Assembly (NCBI GenBank): GCA_965250205.1
Contig: CBDFNK010000010.1
Span: 1 to 64,000, forward strand
Direction of reading: 5' to 3'
DNA: 64,000 bases
Source of the DNA: JAHZKN01 sp965250205
GTDB taxonomy: Bacteria; Pseudomonadota; Alphaproteobacteria; Rhizobiales; Hyphomicrobiaceae
The notes under the pieces are model-generated. The model saw nothing but the letters and a program-made list of their open reading frames with translations. It was not told the origin of the DNA and made no database searches. The translations under genes and the position numbers were made by a program. Position 1 is the stretch's first letter. Each line of letters begins with the position of its first letter. Shown piece by piece: positions 43,098-52,477 of this stretch.

Positions 43098-44102
43098 CTA
43101 AACGACACCAGCGCGCAATAGGTCATGAACGTGGACAATACCAACAGGCTTATCATCTTTCACCACAAACAGCGCTGTAATGCGCGATGCATTGATCAAC
43201 TCCAAAGCTGCCGAGGCCAGCATGGTTGACGGTGCGGTCTTTGGATTTGCCGTCATGATGTCCCGCGTCTTGGTCGCCAGCAAGTCATCACCCATATGGC
43301 GGCGCAAGTCGCCATCAGTCACAACACCAATCAAGTTGCCGTCGCCATCAACAATCCCCGCGCAGCCGAAGCTCTTGGATGTCATCATCACTAGCGCTTC
43401 ACTCATCACATCATCGGCACTGACAAGTGGTAGCGCATCGCCATCGTGCATAACGTCGGTGACATACTTCAAACTGGCCCCAAGCGATCCGCCAGGATGA
43501 AACGCCTTAAAATCATGCGCGGTAAAACCTTTGGCTTCAAGCAGGGCGACAGCCAAACAGTCACCCAGTGCCAATTGCATCGTGGTTGACGTAGTCGGCG
43601 CTAGGCCATGCGGACAGGCTTCATCTGCTCGTGGCAGTTCCAAAACCACATCGGACTGCGTGCCAAGAGCAGACTCCCTTTTAGACGTGATTGAAATCAG
43701 CGGTACCGCAAAGCGGCGCGCGTAGGTGATGATGCCTTTCAGCTCCACCGTCTCACCCGACCACGACAGGGCCAGGATCACGTCCTTGCTGGTGATCATT
43801 CCCAGATCACCATGGGCTGCTTCTGTTGGATGGACGAAAAAGGCTGGTGTTCCCGTTGAAGCAAACGTCGCCGCAATCTTCTGGCCCACGTGTCCGCTTT
43901 TGCCGATGCCCGTGACAATCACCCGACCGTCGGCATTCTTGATGGTTTGGACAGCATCGGCCAATGCCGGGCCCAAGTCCTGGAGCACACTGGCACGCAG
44001 GGCCGCAAGCCCGCTTGCCTCAACATCCAACGTGCGCAGCACGGAAGAGACGGTCTTGTTCGTGACGGTCTTGCCGCCATCAATCGATTTAAGTTCTGTC
44101 AT
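43098..44102 (-). CDS. kdsD: D-arabinose 5-phosphate isomerase (KpsF/GutQ/KdsD family)
   Basis: 334 residues from ATG 44102; the upstream in-frame extension lacks family similarity. An N-terminal SIS domain (about 45-180) has GRVIVTGIGKSGHVGQKIAAT, STGTPAFFVHPTEAAHGDLGM and ALSWSGETVEL. Two CBS domains follow (about 205-330). It interconverts ribulose 5-phosphate and arabinose 5-phosphate, the precursor of Kdo, which WaaA later uses. Residue pattern fits the KdsD/KpsF enzymes; GutQ-like specificity cannot be excluded. Confidence 0.93.
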   Translation of the reverse strand: MTELKSIDGGKTVTNKTVSSVLRTLDVEASGLAALRASVLQDLGPALADAVQTIKNADGRVIVTGIGKSGHVGQKIAATFASTGTPAFFVHPTEAAHGDLGMITSKDVILALSWSGETVELKGIITYARRFAVPLISITSKRESALGTQSDVVLELPRADEACPHGLAPTTSTTMQLALGDCLAVALLEAKGFTAHDFKAFHPGGSLGASLKYVTDVMHDGDALPLVSADDVMSEALVMMTSKSFGCAGIVDGDGNLIGVVTDGDLRRHMGDDLLATKTRDIMTANPKTAPSTMLASAALELINASRITALFVVKDDKPVGIVHVHDLLRAGVV

Positions 44103-44336
44103 AGACTGAGATTTGCCCTGCCATGGCACCAAGCGCCAGAGAATTGGGATTATCTGTGGGCTCCACACGACTGAGCCCCTGCCATTTCTCTCTACCAGAG
44201 GCGCCCTTGAGCACCAAATTTTCTCCCCGAGACCCACAATTGGCCAGTTTTTAAAGTCTCGTTAACCGACGCTCCCTAGGGTTCACAATCAAGGTGTGCG
44301 TTCCCCTGACCAAAATTATCACGATGGAACGCTGGC

Positions 44337-46112
44337 GTGACTGTCCTTCAGCACAAATTTAGCCGTCATCTCGACGTCTTCGCCAAGGCTTGCGTCTCGG
44401 GCGTCATGGCGTGCCTCTGCGCGATGCCTGTGATGCTGACGGTACTGAGTACGTCTGCACAGGCTCAGCGGGCTGAAAATCCCGAAAACGGTGGTGTTTT
44501 TGGGCCGACGCGCCCAAGCCAGTCGAGTCGCCCTGGCGGTGAGGTTCAACCCAACACGGGCGACGCGCTAACCACAGAGCAATCACCTGCAATCCAAGAC
44601 CAAGACGCCAGCTTTGAAGCCGATAACGATCCCCTTGAAATCGCACCGCAGACACGTGATCGCCCTGGCTCGCGGCTCATCATCCAAGACGGTGATCTAT
44701 CTTTTCCACGCACCCGTTCTCAACCGCGCGATGGCGTGATTGAAGTCGGTGAACCCCCACCTATTTTAGATGGTAGTGACCCGACCACAACCGATACGCG
44801 CACGCGCCGCGACATCGACTTGTTTGAAAGTCCACCCGCAGGCTTTGATCCTTCACTGTTTCAGGCTGAAGACCCTAGCCCACGTGATCGCCAACCCGAC
44901 GACGTCGATCCACTGCTGTTCCAAATTGAAAACATTGAACCCGTGCGAGACAACCGGCGTCCGCGCCGCCTGTTTCTGTTTGAGCCCTTCGATCCCATTG
45001 GCATCAAAGTGGGCAGCTTTATTCTGTTTCCCGAAGTTGAAACAGCCCTTCGTTGGAATAGTAATGTTCTAAGTTCGCCCAATGCTGAATCCGACATTTC
45101 CTACACCGTAGATCCAAGCGCACGCCTTGTTTCAGATTGGTCGCGCCACGCGTTGGAGTTCAACGCCCGGGCAACATTGAGCTTTTTCAAGGAAATTCAG
45201 TCTGAAGATAACCGCGGCTACTTTGTTGAAGCCCGCGGGCGACTTGACTTTACACGGCGCAGCAATCTGCAAGGCTTGATCTCGCATAGCATAGCGCAAG
45301 AAAGTCGGTCGGCAATCGATGCCTCTAATGCGCTTGACCGCACCGACATTAAAACCCAGCGCGCAGCGTTGACCTTCAACCACCGCTTCAATCGCCTCAC
45401 TGTGCAATTGCGCGGATCTTTTGAAACACGCGATTTAAGCGATGATGTATCTGGCGGCGCGATCAATCGCAATGATGATCGCGACAGTGACGAATGGGAA
45501 CAAGCCATTCGTGCAACGTGGGAGTTCAAACCAACGCTGGCCGCGTTCGCCGAAGTTGGTTTTATCCAGCGTGAATTTGGCGCACCGGCACAGTCAGACA
45601 ACATCCAACGCGACACAACAGGAGAACGCTATCGCGTTGGTTTGGACTTTGGCGATACCGGAACCTACCTACGCGGTGAGATCAGCGTCGGCTACGGCAT
45701 TGAACGCCCAGATGTGGGTACGCTGAACGAAGTGGAAACCTTCTTGTTTGACGCTAACGCTTCCTATCGTTTCAACGAGCTGACAACCTTCCTGCTCAAT
45801 GCCCGGTCCGACATCGACGAAACAACGAATGCAGACAGTGCTGGTGTGATTACACACTTTATTGGACTGGAAGCACGGCACGCGTTTCGTCGCAACATTA
45901 TTGGCAACGTAGAAGCCAGTATCTCAACACGCGAATTTGACAATACGACACTGGAAGAAAGTGAATGGCGCATAGGCGCGGGACTTGAGTACTTCATGAA
46001 CCGTAACATGGTCCTTTTTGGCAATTATGAGCATACTGACTTTGACTCCAATTCGCCCGGCAGCTCGTTTGTTGATGATGAAGTCCGATTTGGCCTAAGA
46101 CTGAGACGCTAG
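44337..46112 (+). CDS. Outer-membrane beta-barrel protein (BBP2-type)
   Basis: 591 residues from GTG 44337. A long N-terminal signal region ends near residue 43 (STSAQA). Residues 45-225 are low-complexity, rich in Asp, Pro, Arg and Gln, probably periplasmic or unstructured. From about 230 to the end alternating strands form a 14- to 16-strand barrel, ending in DEVRFGLRLRR. The FPEVETALRWNSNVLSS start of the barrel is typical of BBP2-like outer-membrane proteins linked with exopolysaccharide loci in rhizobia. The stop TAG is part of dispersed-repeat copy C. Confidence 0.82.
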   Translation: MTVLQHKFSRHLDVFAKACVSGVMACLCAMPVMLTVLSTSAQAQRAENPENGGVFGPTRPSQSSRPGGEVQPNTGDALTTEQSPAIQDQDASFEADNDPLEIAPQTRDRPGSRLIIQDGDLSFPRTRSQPRDGVIEVGEPPPILDGSDPTTTDTRTRRDIDLFESPPAGFDPSLFQAEDPSPRDRQPDDVDPLLFQIENIEPVRDNRRPRRLFLFEPFDPIGIKVGSFILFPEVETALRWNSNVLSSPNAESDISYTVDPSARLVSDWSRHALEFNARATLSFFKEIQSEDNRGYFVEARGRLDFTRRSNLQGLISHSIAQESRSAIDASNALDRTDIKTQRAALTFNHRFNRLTVQLRGSFETRDLSDDVSGGAINRNDDRDSDEWEQAIRATWEFKPTLAAFAEVGFIQREFGAPAQSDNIQRDTTGERYRVGLDFGDTGTYLRGEISVGYGIERPDVGTLNEVETFLFDANASYRFNELTTFLLNARSDIDETTNADSAGVITHFIGLEARHAFRRNIIGNVEASISTREFDNTTLEESEWRIGAGLEYFMNRNMVLFGNYEHTDFDSNSPGSSFVDDEVRFGLRLRR

Positions 46113-46264
46113 AGCGTCGCGCCTTTTCTGCTACACAGTGAAGCTATTTGCGCAACGCTCTATCTCGTGACTCTATCCCAAGACTCTATCCTAAGACTCT
46201 ATCCTAAGACTGGCGATCAATTTATCTGCTCAAAGTCACGATTCCAACTTTTCGCAAGTGGATC
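46110..46264 (-). repeat. Dispersed intergenic repeat, copy C (inverted)
   Basis: Reverse complement of copies A, B and D. It begins at the TAG stop of the barrel gene with TAGAGCGTCGCGCCTTTT, then AAGCTATTTGCGCAACGCTC, three to four copies of a 13-14 base unit containing CTCTATC, the GATCAATTTATCTGCTCAAA block, and ends TTCCAACTTTTCGCAAG. The variable CTCTATC block is the expanded ATAGAG region. Confidence 0.87.
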
Positions 46265-46461
46265 TAGCGCGCGAGACCTGCTTCGCAGCTGCGGCAAAAG
46301 CCCGTATGTTTCTACCTCAATTGCACTTATCTCATTTTTGCACTTGAATTTTCCCGCCAGCCGCAGTCAGATAACGTCACTCACTTGATCTTGAGAATAT
46401 TCCGGGCGGAAAACCGCACACACTTTTCCTGAATAGGCTCTGGAAATAGGCGTACCGCAAC
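46113..46461. other. Intergenic region upstream of thiS
   Basis: Holds repeat copy C (to 46264), then about 200 bases with a small GCGGAAAACCGC hairpin near 46404. I looked for a THI-box (TPP riboswitch) before the thiamine genes and did not find its conserved blocks. Confidence 0.55.
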
Positions 46462-46683
46462 ATGGGCCAAAGCACGCTTCCAACGTTTAAGATCGTCGTC
46501 AACGGTATGGTGACAGAAACCACAGCCGAGACGTTGCAGGCGCTGTTGGCCGAGCAAGGCTATGGCAATACGCGTGTGGCCACCGCCAGAAACGGTACTT
46601 TTGTGCCGTTACGCGTGCGCGAAGAAACCACCTTACAGCCGGGCGACAGCATAGAGGTTGTCTCGGCCCGCCAGGGCGGATAA
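46462..46683 (+). CDS. thiS: Sulphur carrier protein ThiS
   Basis: A 73-residue ubiquitin-like protein ending in the required Gly-Gly (SARQGG), which is converted to a thiocarboxylate and donates sulphur to the thiazole ring of thiamine. FKIVVNGM at the start and LQPGDSIEVV near the end are family features. The ~7-residue N-terminal extension is unusual but harmless. thiG follows after 11 bases. Confidence 0.95.
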   Translation: MGQSTLPTFKIVVNGMVTETTAETLQALLAEQGYGNTRVATARNGTFVPLRVREETTLQPGDSIEVVSARQGG

Positions 46684-46694
46684 ACGCTTCTGCC

Positions 46695-47531
46695 ATGACC
46701 ATAAGACAATCCGATCTGACAGGCTCCAAGCCGGGGCTTAATCCGCTGACGCTTTATGGCGTTGAACTCTCCTCACGGATGCTGCTCGGCACCGCGCGCT
46801 ACCCCTCTCCCCAAATCATGGCCGATGCTGTTGCCGCAGCCAAATGCGAGCTGGTGACAGTATCTTTGCGCCGAGAACAAGCACGCGGGCAAGTAGGCAA
46901 TCGCTTTCTTGAATTGATCATGAACTTAGATGTGCGTGTGTTGCCGAACACGGCCGGCTGCCGTACAGCCCAAGACGCCATCACCACCGCAGAGATGGCG
47001 CGCGAGCTGTTTGACAGTGATTGGATCAAGCTGGAAGTCATTGCCAATGACGACACCTTGCAGCCGGATCTGTTTGGTCTTGTCGAAGCTGCCGAAATTC
47101 TCGCGCGCGATGGCTTCAAAGTATTCCCCTATACCACTGAGGACCTTGGAGCCGCCGAAAGGCTTTTGGCTGCAGGCTGTGAAGTCTTGATGCCCTGGGG
47201 TGCACCGATCGGAACCGGTCAGGGGCTCAACAATAAGGCAGCTCTGAAAGCGATGCGCGCCTATTTCCCCGACACCACGTTGGTGGTCGATGCCGGCATT
47301 GGTGCGCCCTCACACGCAGCCGCCGCCATGGAGCTTGGCTTTGACGCGGTGTTGCTGAACACCGCCATCGCCAAAGCTGGCGATCCGGTGACGATGGCAG
47401 GCTCATTTGCTGAGGCCATTCATGCTGGTCGCGCGGCTTACGAGTCTGGATTGATGGCACCACGTGAAATGGCAACCCCATCAACGCCAGTATTTGGCAC
47501 ACCATTTGTTGATGAGGATCCCTCATCGTGA
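46695..47531 (+). CDS. thiG: Thiazole synthase
   Basis: 278 residues. It condenses deoxyxylulose phosphate, dehydroglycine and ThiS thiocarboxylate into the thiazole phosphate. YPSPQIMADAVAAAK, VLPNTAGCRTAQDA, WIKLEVIANDDTL (the Lys forms the Schiff base) and VLMPWGAPIGTGQGL are conserved; GIGAPSHAAAAMELG and DAVLLNTAIAKA bind phosphate. thiE overlaps its last bases, confirming an operon. thiO and thiC are not in this window. Confidence 0.97.
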   Translation: MTIRQSDLTGSKPGLNPLTLYGVELSSRMLLGTARYPSPQIMADAVAAAKCELVTVSLRREQARGQVGNRFLELIMNLDVRVLPNTAGCRTAQDAITTAEMARELFDSDWIKLEVIANDDTLQPDLFGLVEAAEILARDGFKVFPYTTEDLGAAERLLAAGCEVLMPWGAPIGTGQGLNNKAALKAMRAYFPDTTLVVDAGIGAPSHAAAAMELGFDAVLLNTAIAKAGDPVTMAGSFAEAIHAGRAAYESGLMAPREMATPSTPVFGTPFVDEDPSS

Positions 47532-48163
47532 CCGGGCACCCCACCCTAGACCTCAATCCATTTTATCCGATTGTGCCGGACGCAGGTTGGGTGGCGCATT
47601 TGGCAACACTAGGTGTCACCACAATGCAGTTGCGTTTCAAGAGCGACGATCCCGTCGCTTCAAAACGCGAGGTTGCAGCAAGCCTCTGTCTCGTAGAAAA
47701 TTTTTCAGATCTCACATTGATCATCAATGATCATTGGCAGGCAGCGCTTGAATTGGGCGCAACAGCTGTCCACCTCGGCCAGGAAGATTTGGCCACAGCA
47801 GATGTTGCAGCCCTCAAAGACGCGGGCATCGCGATTGGCATCTCAACACACAGCGAGGACGAACTCAGCACCGCGCTTAAAGTGAAACCCAACTATGTGG
47901 CGCTTGGCCCAATCTTCGAAACTAAACTGAAACACATGCCATGGGCACCCCAAGGCTTAAAACGTCTGACCGAATGGAAGCAAAAAATTGGGGAGATCCC
48001 GTTGGTCGCCATTGGCGGGCTAACACCCAAACGCGCAAACCAGGCCATCGACGCAGGCGCGGACTCTGCTGCGGTGATCACCGATTTTTTTACTGCACCT
48101 GACCCTGGCGCGCGGGTCAAAGAGTGGGTCAGCTGGTCAAACCAGATCAGCAAAGCGTCCTAA
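47528..48163 (+). CDS. thiE: Thiamine-phosphate synthase, ThiE-like
   Basis: 211 residues from GTG 47528, overlapping the thiG TGA. A TIM barrel that couples thiazole phosphate with the pyrimidine diphosphate. TMQLRFKSDD replaces the usual VQLR(E/D)K block, LIINDHWQAALELGATAVHLGQEDL is well kept, and GPIFETKLK and VAIGGLTPKRA bind phosphates. The GPIF.T.TK and second Gly-rich loops are slightly divergent. TenI-like variants exist, but the operon supports ThiE. Confidence 0.9.
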   Translation: MTGHPTLDLNPFYPIVPDAGWVAHLATLGVTTMQLRFKSDDPVASKREVAASLCLVENFSDLTLIINDHWQAALELGATAVHLGQEDLATADVAALKDAGIAIGISTHSEDELSTALKVKPNYVALGPIFETKLKHMPWAPQGLKRLTEWKQKIGEIPLVAIGGLTPKRANQAIDAGADSAAVITDFFTAPDPGARVKEWVSWSNQISKAS

Positions 48164-48181
48164 CAGCATCGCCTGAATTAA

Positions 48182-49459
48182 TTAGGTTTCTTCGCGCTCA
48201 ATTGCGCGCCAGCCAATGTCAGATCGAGAAAAACCATCTGGCCAATTAATTTCGGCGATGGCCTGATAGGCACGCGCCTGGGCGTCTTTCACCGTTGCCC
48301 CTGATGCCGTCACACCAAGTACCCGTCCACCATTGGCAATGATTTTGTCACCATCCAATTTTGTGCCTGCGTGAAAGATTGTAACGCCGTCAGTTTCTGA
48401 CGCCGCGTCGAGCCCCTTGATCTCCGTGCCTTTTTTGGGCGTGCCCGGATACCCCTCACCCGCCATAACCACGCAGAGCGCCGATGCTAGGTCCCATTTG
48501 GCAGACGCCGTATCAAGCGTGCCATCGACTGTGGCTAACAACAGCTGCAAAAGGTCGGACTGCAAGCGCACCATCAAAACCTGGCATTCGGGATCGCCAA
48601 AACGGACATTATACTCAATCAACTGTGGGCCTTTGTCGGTGATCATCAGGCCTGCATAGAGCACCCCTTGATAGGGCATACCGCGTTCCGCCATGCCTTT
48701 GACGGTCGGTGCAATAATTTCCTCAAGTGTGCGTTGGATCAGCTCCGGCGTCATGACGGGTGCTGGTGAATAGGCACCCATGCCACCGGTGTTTGGTCCT
48801 GTATCACCATCTCCAGCACGCTTGTGGTCCTGCGCTGTTGCAAGCGGTAAAATATTTTTGCCATCAACAAGTACAAAAAAGCTGGCCTCTTCGCCGACTA
48901 AAAAGTCTTCAATCACCACTTCCGCACCAGCACCGCCAAAGGCACCTTCAAAGCAGGCATCAAGTGCAGCTTCTGCGTCGGCCATGGTTTCAGCAATAAC
49001 AACGCCTTTTCCAGCCGCCAGCCCATCGGCTTTGATCACAACGGGAATGGACTGCGTTTTAAGCGCTTGTCTGGTGTCCTCGACATTCCTACAGCGCACA
49101 TAACCCGCCGTTGGAATGGCATAGTCGCGACACAAATCTTTGGTGAAGCCTTTTGAGCCTTCAAGGGCGGCAGCGGCTTTGGTTGGTCCAAACGCCTTGA
49201 TGCCTGCCCCTTGCAGGCTATCAACCAAGCCATCCACGAGTGGCGCTTCGGGACCAACAACGACCAAGCCGATGTCATTGTCATTACAAAACGCAATCAC
49301 CGCAGAGTGGTCGCCAACCGCTAAATCCGTGCACATTGCCACATCGGCAATGCCGCCATTGCCGGGCGCACAGTACAAGTTTGCAACATTGGGTGATTTA
49401 ACAAGCGCCCACGCCAGTGCATGTTCGCGCCCACCCGAACCAATCAACAGAACATTCAT
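48182..49459 (-). CDS. purD: Phosphoribosylamine-glycine ligase
   Basis: 425 residues from ATG 49459, where the conserved MNVLLIGSGGREHALAW begins; the frame runs further upstream without family similarity. An ATP-grasp enzyme of de novo purine synthesis. APGNGGIADVA, VVGPEAPLVDGLVD, SKGFTKDLCRDYAIPTAGY, KADGLAAGKGVV, and LIEYNVRFGDPECQVLM are present in order. Divergent from xseA and convergent with thiE, whose stop is only 18 bases away. Confidence 0.97.
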   Translation of the reverse strand: MNVLLIGSGGREHALAWALVKSPNVANLYCAPGNGGIADVAMCTDLAVGDHSAVIAFCNDNDIGLVVVGPEAPLVDGLVDSLQGAGIKAFGPTKAAAALEGSKGFTKDLCRDYAIPTAGYVRCRNVEDTRQALKTQSIPVVIKADGLAAGKGVVIAETMADAEAALDACFEGAFGGAGAEVVIEDFLVGEEASFFVLVDGKNILPLATAQDHKRAGDGDTGPNTGGMGAYSPAPVMTPELIQRTLEEIIAPTVKGMAERGMPYQGVLYAGLMITDKGPQLIEYNVRFGDPECQVLMVRLQSDLLQLLLATVDGTLDTASAKWDLASALCVVMAGEGYPGTPKKGTEIKGLDAASETDGVTIFHAGTKLDGDKIIANGGRVLGVTASGATVKDAQARAYQAIAEINWPDGFSRSDIGWRAIEREET

Positions 49460-49561
49460 GGGGAAGAGCCCTAAAGTTTTGCTTGTCACCTGCCTGAGAG
49501 GCATGATCTGCCTCAATGATGATGTATCATGGCTCAGTGATTGGGCAACTTCGGACGATTC

Positions 49562-51037
49562 GTGGCTGAGACTCAAACCAAACCCGCAGGCAAAGGTGCC
49601 AATGCTGCCGAATTTACGGTGTCGGAGTTATCCGGCGCCATCAAGCGCGCTTTGGAAGACGGCTTTGGCTACATTCGCCTGCGCGGCGAAATCTCCGGCT
49701 ATCGCGGACCGCATGCCTCCGGCCATTGCTACTTTACCCTCAAAGACCAACGCGCGCGCATTGATGCAGTGATCTGGCGCGGCGTGTTCTCACGCCTTCG
49801 GATTAAACCAGAAGAAGGCATGGAAGTGATTGCCACCGGCAAGGTGTCGTCTTACCCAGGTTCCTCCAAATACCAGATTGTTGTTGATGCGTTAGAACCT
49901 GCTGGCCTTGGGGCCATGATGGCCGAACTGGAAGAACGCAAAAAGCGGCTTGCTGCTGAAGGCCTGTTTGAGGAAACGCGTAAAAAGCCGATTCCGTTTT
50001 TGCCAACCACCGTGGGTGTCATCACATCGCCTACGGGTGCCGTCATCCGCGATATTCTGGCAGGCTTTACCGAACGCTTTCCAATACACGTTTTGTTGTG
50101 GCCTGCGAAAGTGCAAGGCGAAGGTAGTGCACCTCAGATCGCGCACGCCATTCAAGGCATGAACAAGCTTGGCGCACAAAAAGGGCTGCCCAAGCCAGAC
50201 ATCATCATCGTGGCCAGAGGAGGGGGAAGCTTAGAAGACCTGTGGAGCTTCAATGATGAAGCTGTTGTGCGTGCCGCCGCACAAAGTGACATTCCACTGA
50301 TCGCCGCCGTAGGTCACGAAACCGATTGGACGCTGATTGATTTGGTTGCCGATGCGCGAGCACCAACACCGACCAAGGCGGCTGAATGGACGGTTCCGAA
50401 GTACGCGGATCTCATTGCCGACCTTGCTGACCGCCAAGCGCGGTTGCGGGTTGCAATCCGCCGTCGCCTGGAAGGCGAACGCACGCATCTGAAAGCGGCC
50501 GCGCGCGGCCTGCCACGTCTTGATGATCTCGTGACATTACCAAGACAGCGCTTTGACATGCTGGAGCGGCGCTTGGTGCAGGCACTGGTTGCCAACACCC
50601 AGGCCCTTCACACACGCGCGACACGGGCCTCGTCGCGTCTCAACCCGGCAAACCTAAAACAGCGCCTATCTCACGCCAGCCAGCGCCTTGAGACAACGGC
50701 ATCACGCCTTGATCGCGCGCTCAAAAGCAGCATCGTCACCCAGCGTCGGGCACTCGATGCCAACGGCAAGCTGCTGCACTCACTGGGCTATCGCAATGTA
50801 CTTCGCCGCGGCTTCGCGATTGTCCGTGATCCCGACGGTGCTATGGTCCGCCAGGCTGCGGGCGTTGCCCACGGCTCACCGTTAGACATTGAATTCGCAG
50901 ACGGCCATGTCACCGCCACCGCAGGCGAAGCGGCAACGTCCCCCAAAAAGGATACTCCGTCTGCTGCTAAACCCACAAAAAAACAGACAAAACGAACAAT
51001 GCCTAGGGGCGGGGGGGGGCAAGGCTCATTGTTCTGA
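49562..51037 (+). CDS. xseA: Exodeoxyribonuclease VII large subunit
   Basis: 491 residues from GTG 49562; a TTG at 49541 is an alternative. An N-terminal OB fold (FTVSELSGAIKRALEDGFGYIRLRGEISG) binds single-stranded DNA. The catalytic domain has VGVITSPTGAVIRDI, ARGGGSLEDLWSFNDE and AVGHETDWTLIDLVADARAPTP. A long coiled coil follows (about 290-400), then a short domain with LGYRNVLRRGFAIVR. The Lys/Pro-rich tail is common in rhizobia. It degrades single-stranded DNA with XseB, which is elsewhere. Confidence 0.95.
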   Translation: MAETQTKPAGKGANAAEFTVSELSGAIKRALEDGFGYIRLRGEISGYRGPHASGHCYFTLKDQRARIDAVIWRGVFSRLRIKPEEGMEVIATGKVSSYPGSSKYQIVVDALEPAGLGAMMAELEERKKRLAAEGLFEETRKKPIPFLPTTVGVITSPTGAVIRDILAGFTERFPIHVLLWPAKVQGEGSAPQIAHAIQGMNKLGAQKGLPKPDIIIVARGGGSLEDLWSFNDEAVVRAAAQSDIPLIAAVGHETDWTLIDLVADARAPTPTKAAEWTVPKYADLIADLADRQARLRVAIRRRLEGERTHLKAAARGLPRLDDLVTLPRQRFDMLERRLVQALVANTQALHTRATRASSRLNPANLKQRLSHASQRLETTASRLDRALKSSIVTQRRALDANGKLLHSLGYRNVLRRGFAIVRDPDGAMVRQAAGVAHGSPLDIEFADGHVTATAGEAATSPKKDTPSAAKPTKKQTKRTMPRGGGGQGSLF

Positions 51038-51181
51038 TATATCTCTTCTGATGCAAAAATTCATCGCGTTTCATCTGAGCAGTTGCTTTTGAGAAAAGGT
51101 GCTGGCAAGACAGCCGACGCACCCCTAAACTGGCCTGAATTTTCAGTACGCAACATGATGGCCTAGGTTGAAAGAACCCGT

Positions 51182-51409
51182 ATGAACCGACTTGAAAAAA
51201 TTTTTGCAGCCAGCGGGGAAGCTGGCCTGCGCTATTTGAACGGCGAGTTCCAAATCGTGAAACCTGGCGACCATGTACGCTGTGCTGTGACGGCTGAAAA
51301 AATTGAGTTGGCGTCGCTGAAATATTGGAGCGTTGAATTGCAAGAAGCCTATGTTTCGGCAGAAGCTTCAATGAAGCGCCACAAACAGCGGATGACTGAG
51401 CAGAGCTAG
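51182..51409 (+). CDS. DUF2093 protein
   Basis: 75 residues. The block GEAGLRYLNGEFQIVKPGDHVRCAVT, seen as GLRYLNGEFQIVKPGD, and LKYWSVELQEAYVSAEAS are those of DUF2093, a short conserved alphaproteobacterial family that usually sits next to lpxK, as here. Role unknown. It converges on lpxK with eight bases between the stops. Confidence 0.92.
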   Translation: MNRLEKIFAASGEAGLRYLNGEFQIVKPGDHVRCAVTAEKIELASLKYWSVELQEAYVSAEASMKRHKQRMTEQS

Positions 51410-51417
51410 CAGGGTTA

Positions 51418-52477
51418 TCAGGCCTGTTTGGTGCAGCAACCGTCTAACAGTGCGACAATCTTCCTCGCGTCAGGCTCGGAAATCTCCATCACAATCGGCA
51501 CCACGCGTGAAGCTGCCTTGAGCTTTTTGAGAGCATCATCATGGCCCGTAATCCGCAGCCAATCTTTTTCCGTTGTCACAAGTGTGAGGTCTTGATTAAC
51601 CGCTGACTTTAAAAGGTCGTGCGCTTCTCCTGCACACATCTCATGGTGATCTGCAAATACGCGTTGTTCAACCAGGTCAGCACCCAGTGCGCACACCGTC
51701 TCAAAAAATCGCTCGGGGTTTCCAATGCCCGCATAGGCCAACACGCGTGCATTCTGCAGTGATACAGTTGCAGACGGCACAGACACCTTTGCTCCAATCA
51801 CTGGCCCATCAAACCCATGTGCGCGCAACCCAGACGCGATGGCATGTGTCATTGACCCGCCAGCATCAGGCAGCGCGCCCTGATTTACCACCACGGCGGC
51901 AACGCGTAGCGCTTGCACGCTCAAAGGGGCCCGCAAAGGTCCTGCTGGAATGACCTTGGCATTGCCAAAACCGCGCCTGCCATCAACAACGGCAATACTG
52001 AGGTCTTTGTTCACTGAAGGGTTTTGCAACCCGTCATCCATGATGACGACGTCAAATTTTTCAGGAGTTAGGGCGATGGCTTGAAGCCCTTGAGCGCGAT
52101 CACGGGCAACCATCACAGGCGCATATTTTGCAAGAAGCAAGGGCTCATCACCGACATCAGCCGCGCTGTGTTTTTCTCGGTCCACCCAAACTGGACCAAC
52201 CTGGCTAGCACCAAATCCTCGGGTCAAAATCACTGGTTTCTGATCGCGTTTCTTTAAAGCATCCACCAACCAACAGACAAAGGGCGTTTTTACCGGTACC
52301 ACCTGCCGTAAAATTGCCAACGCAGACCACCGGAAGCGCAACTTTCAGCCCATCGGAGCGGGACATGCGCCGGGTTGCCACCCAGCCATAAACCGATGCG
52401 ATGAATGACAATGCACGCGCCTGCCAGGAAACTTGCGCGCCCTCGCCATACCACCAGCCTGGCTCATTCAGCGGCAC
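51418..52477 (-). pseudogene. lpxK: Tetraacyldisaccharide 4'-kinase (LpxK), interrupted by a one-base frameshift
   Basis: The N-terminal part (from GTG 52477) reads PGWWYGEGAQVSWQARALS and ALPVVCVGNFTAGGTGK, the LpxK membrane anchor and Walker A start. It then derails. The rest of the kinase continues in another frame with TPFVCWLVDALKKRDQKPV, ILTRGFGAS, DGLQNPSVNKDLSIAVVD and a normal C-terminus. The break is in the P-loop, at a run of five A (top-strand T 52287-52291); four A would restore GGTGKTP. It phosphorylates lipid A precursor and is normally essential, so a sequencing error or slippage is likely. It overlaps the waaA fusion by 14 bases. Confidence 0.9.

Noticed and set aside
46265..46461. 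TPP riboswitch before thiS
   Set aside because: The conserved THI-box blocks were not found; only a small GCGG/CCGC hairpin is present.
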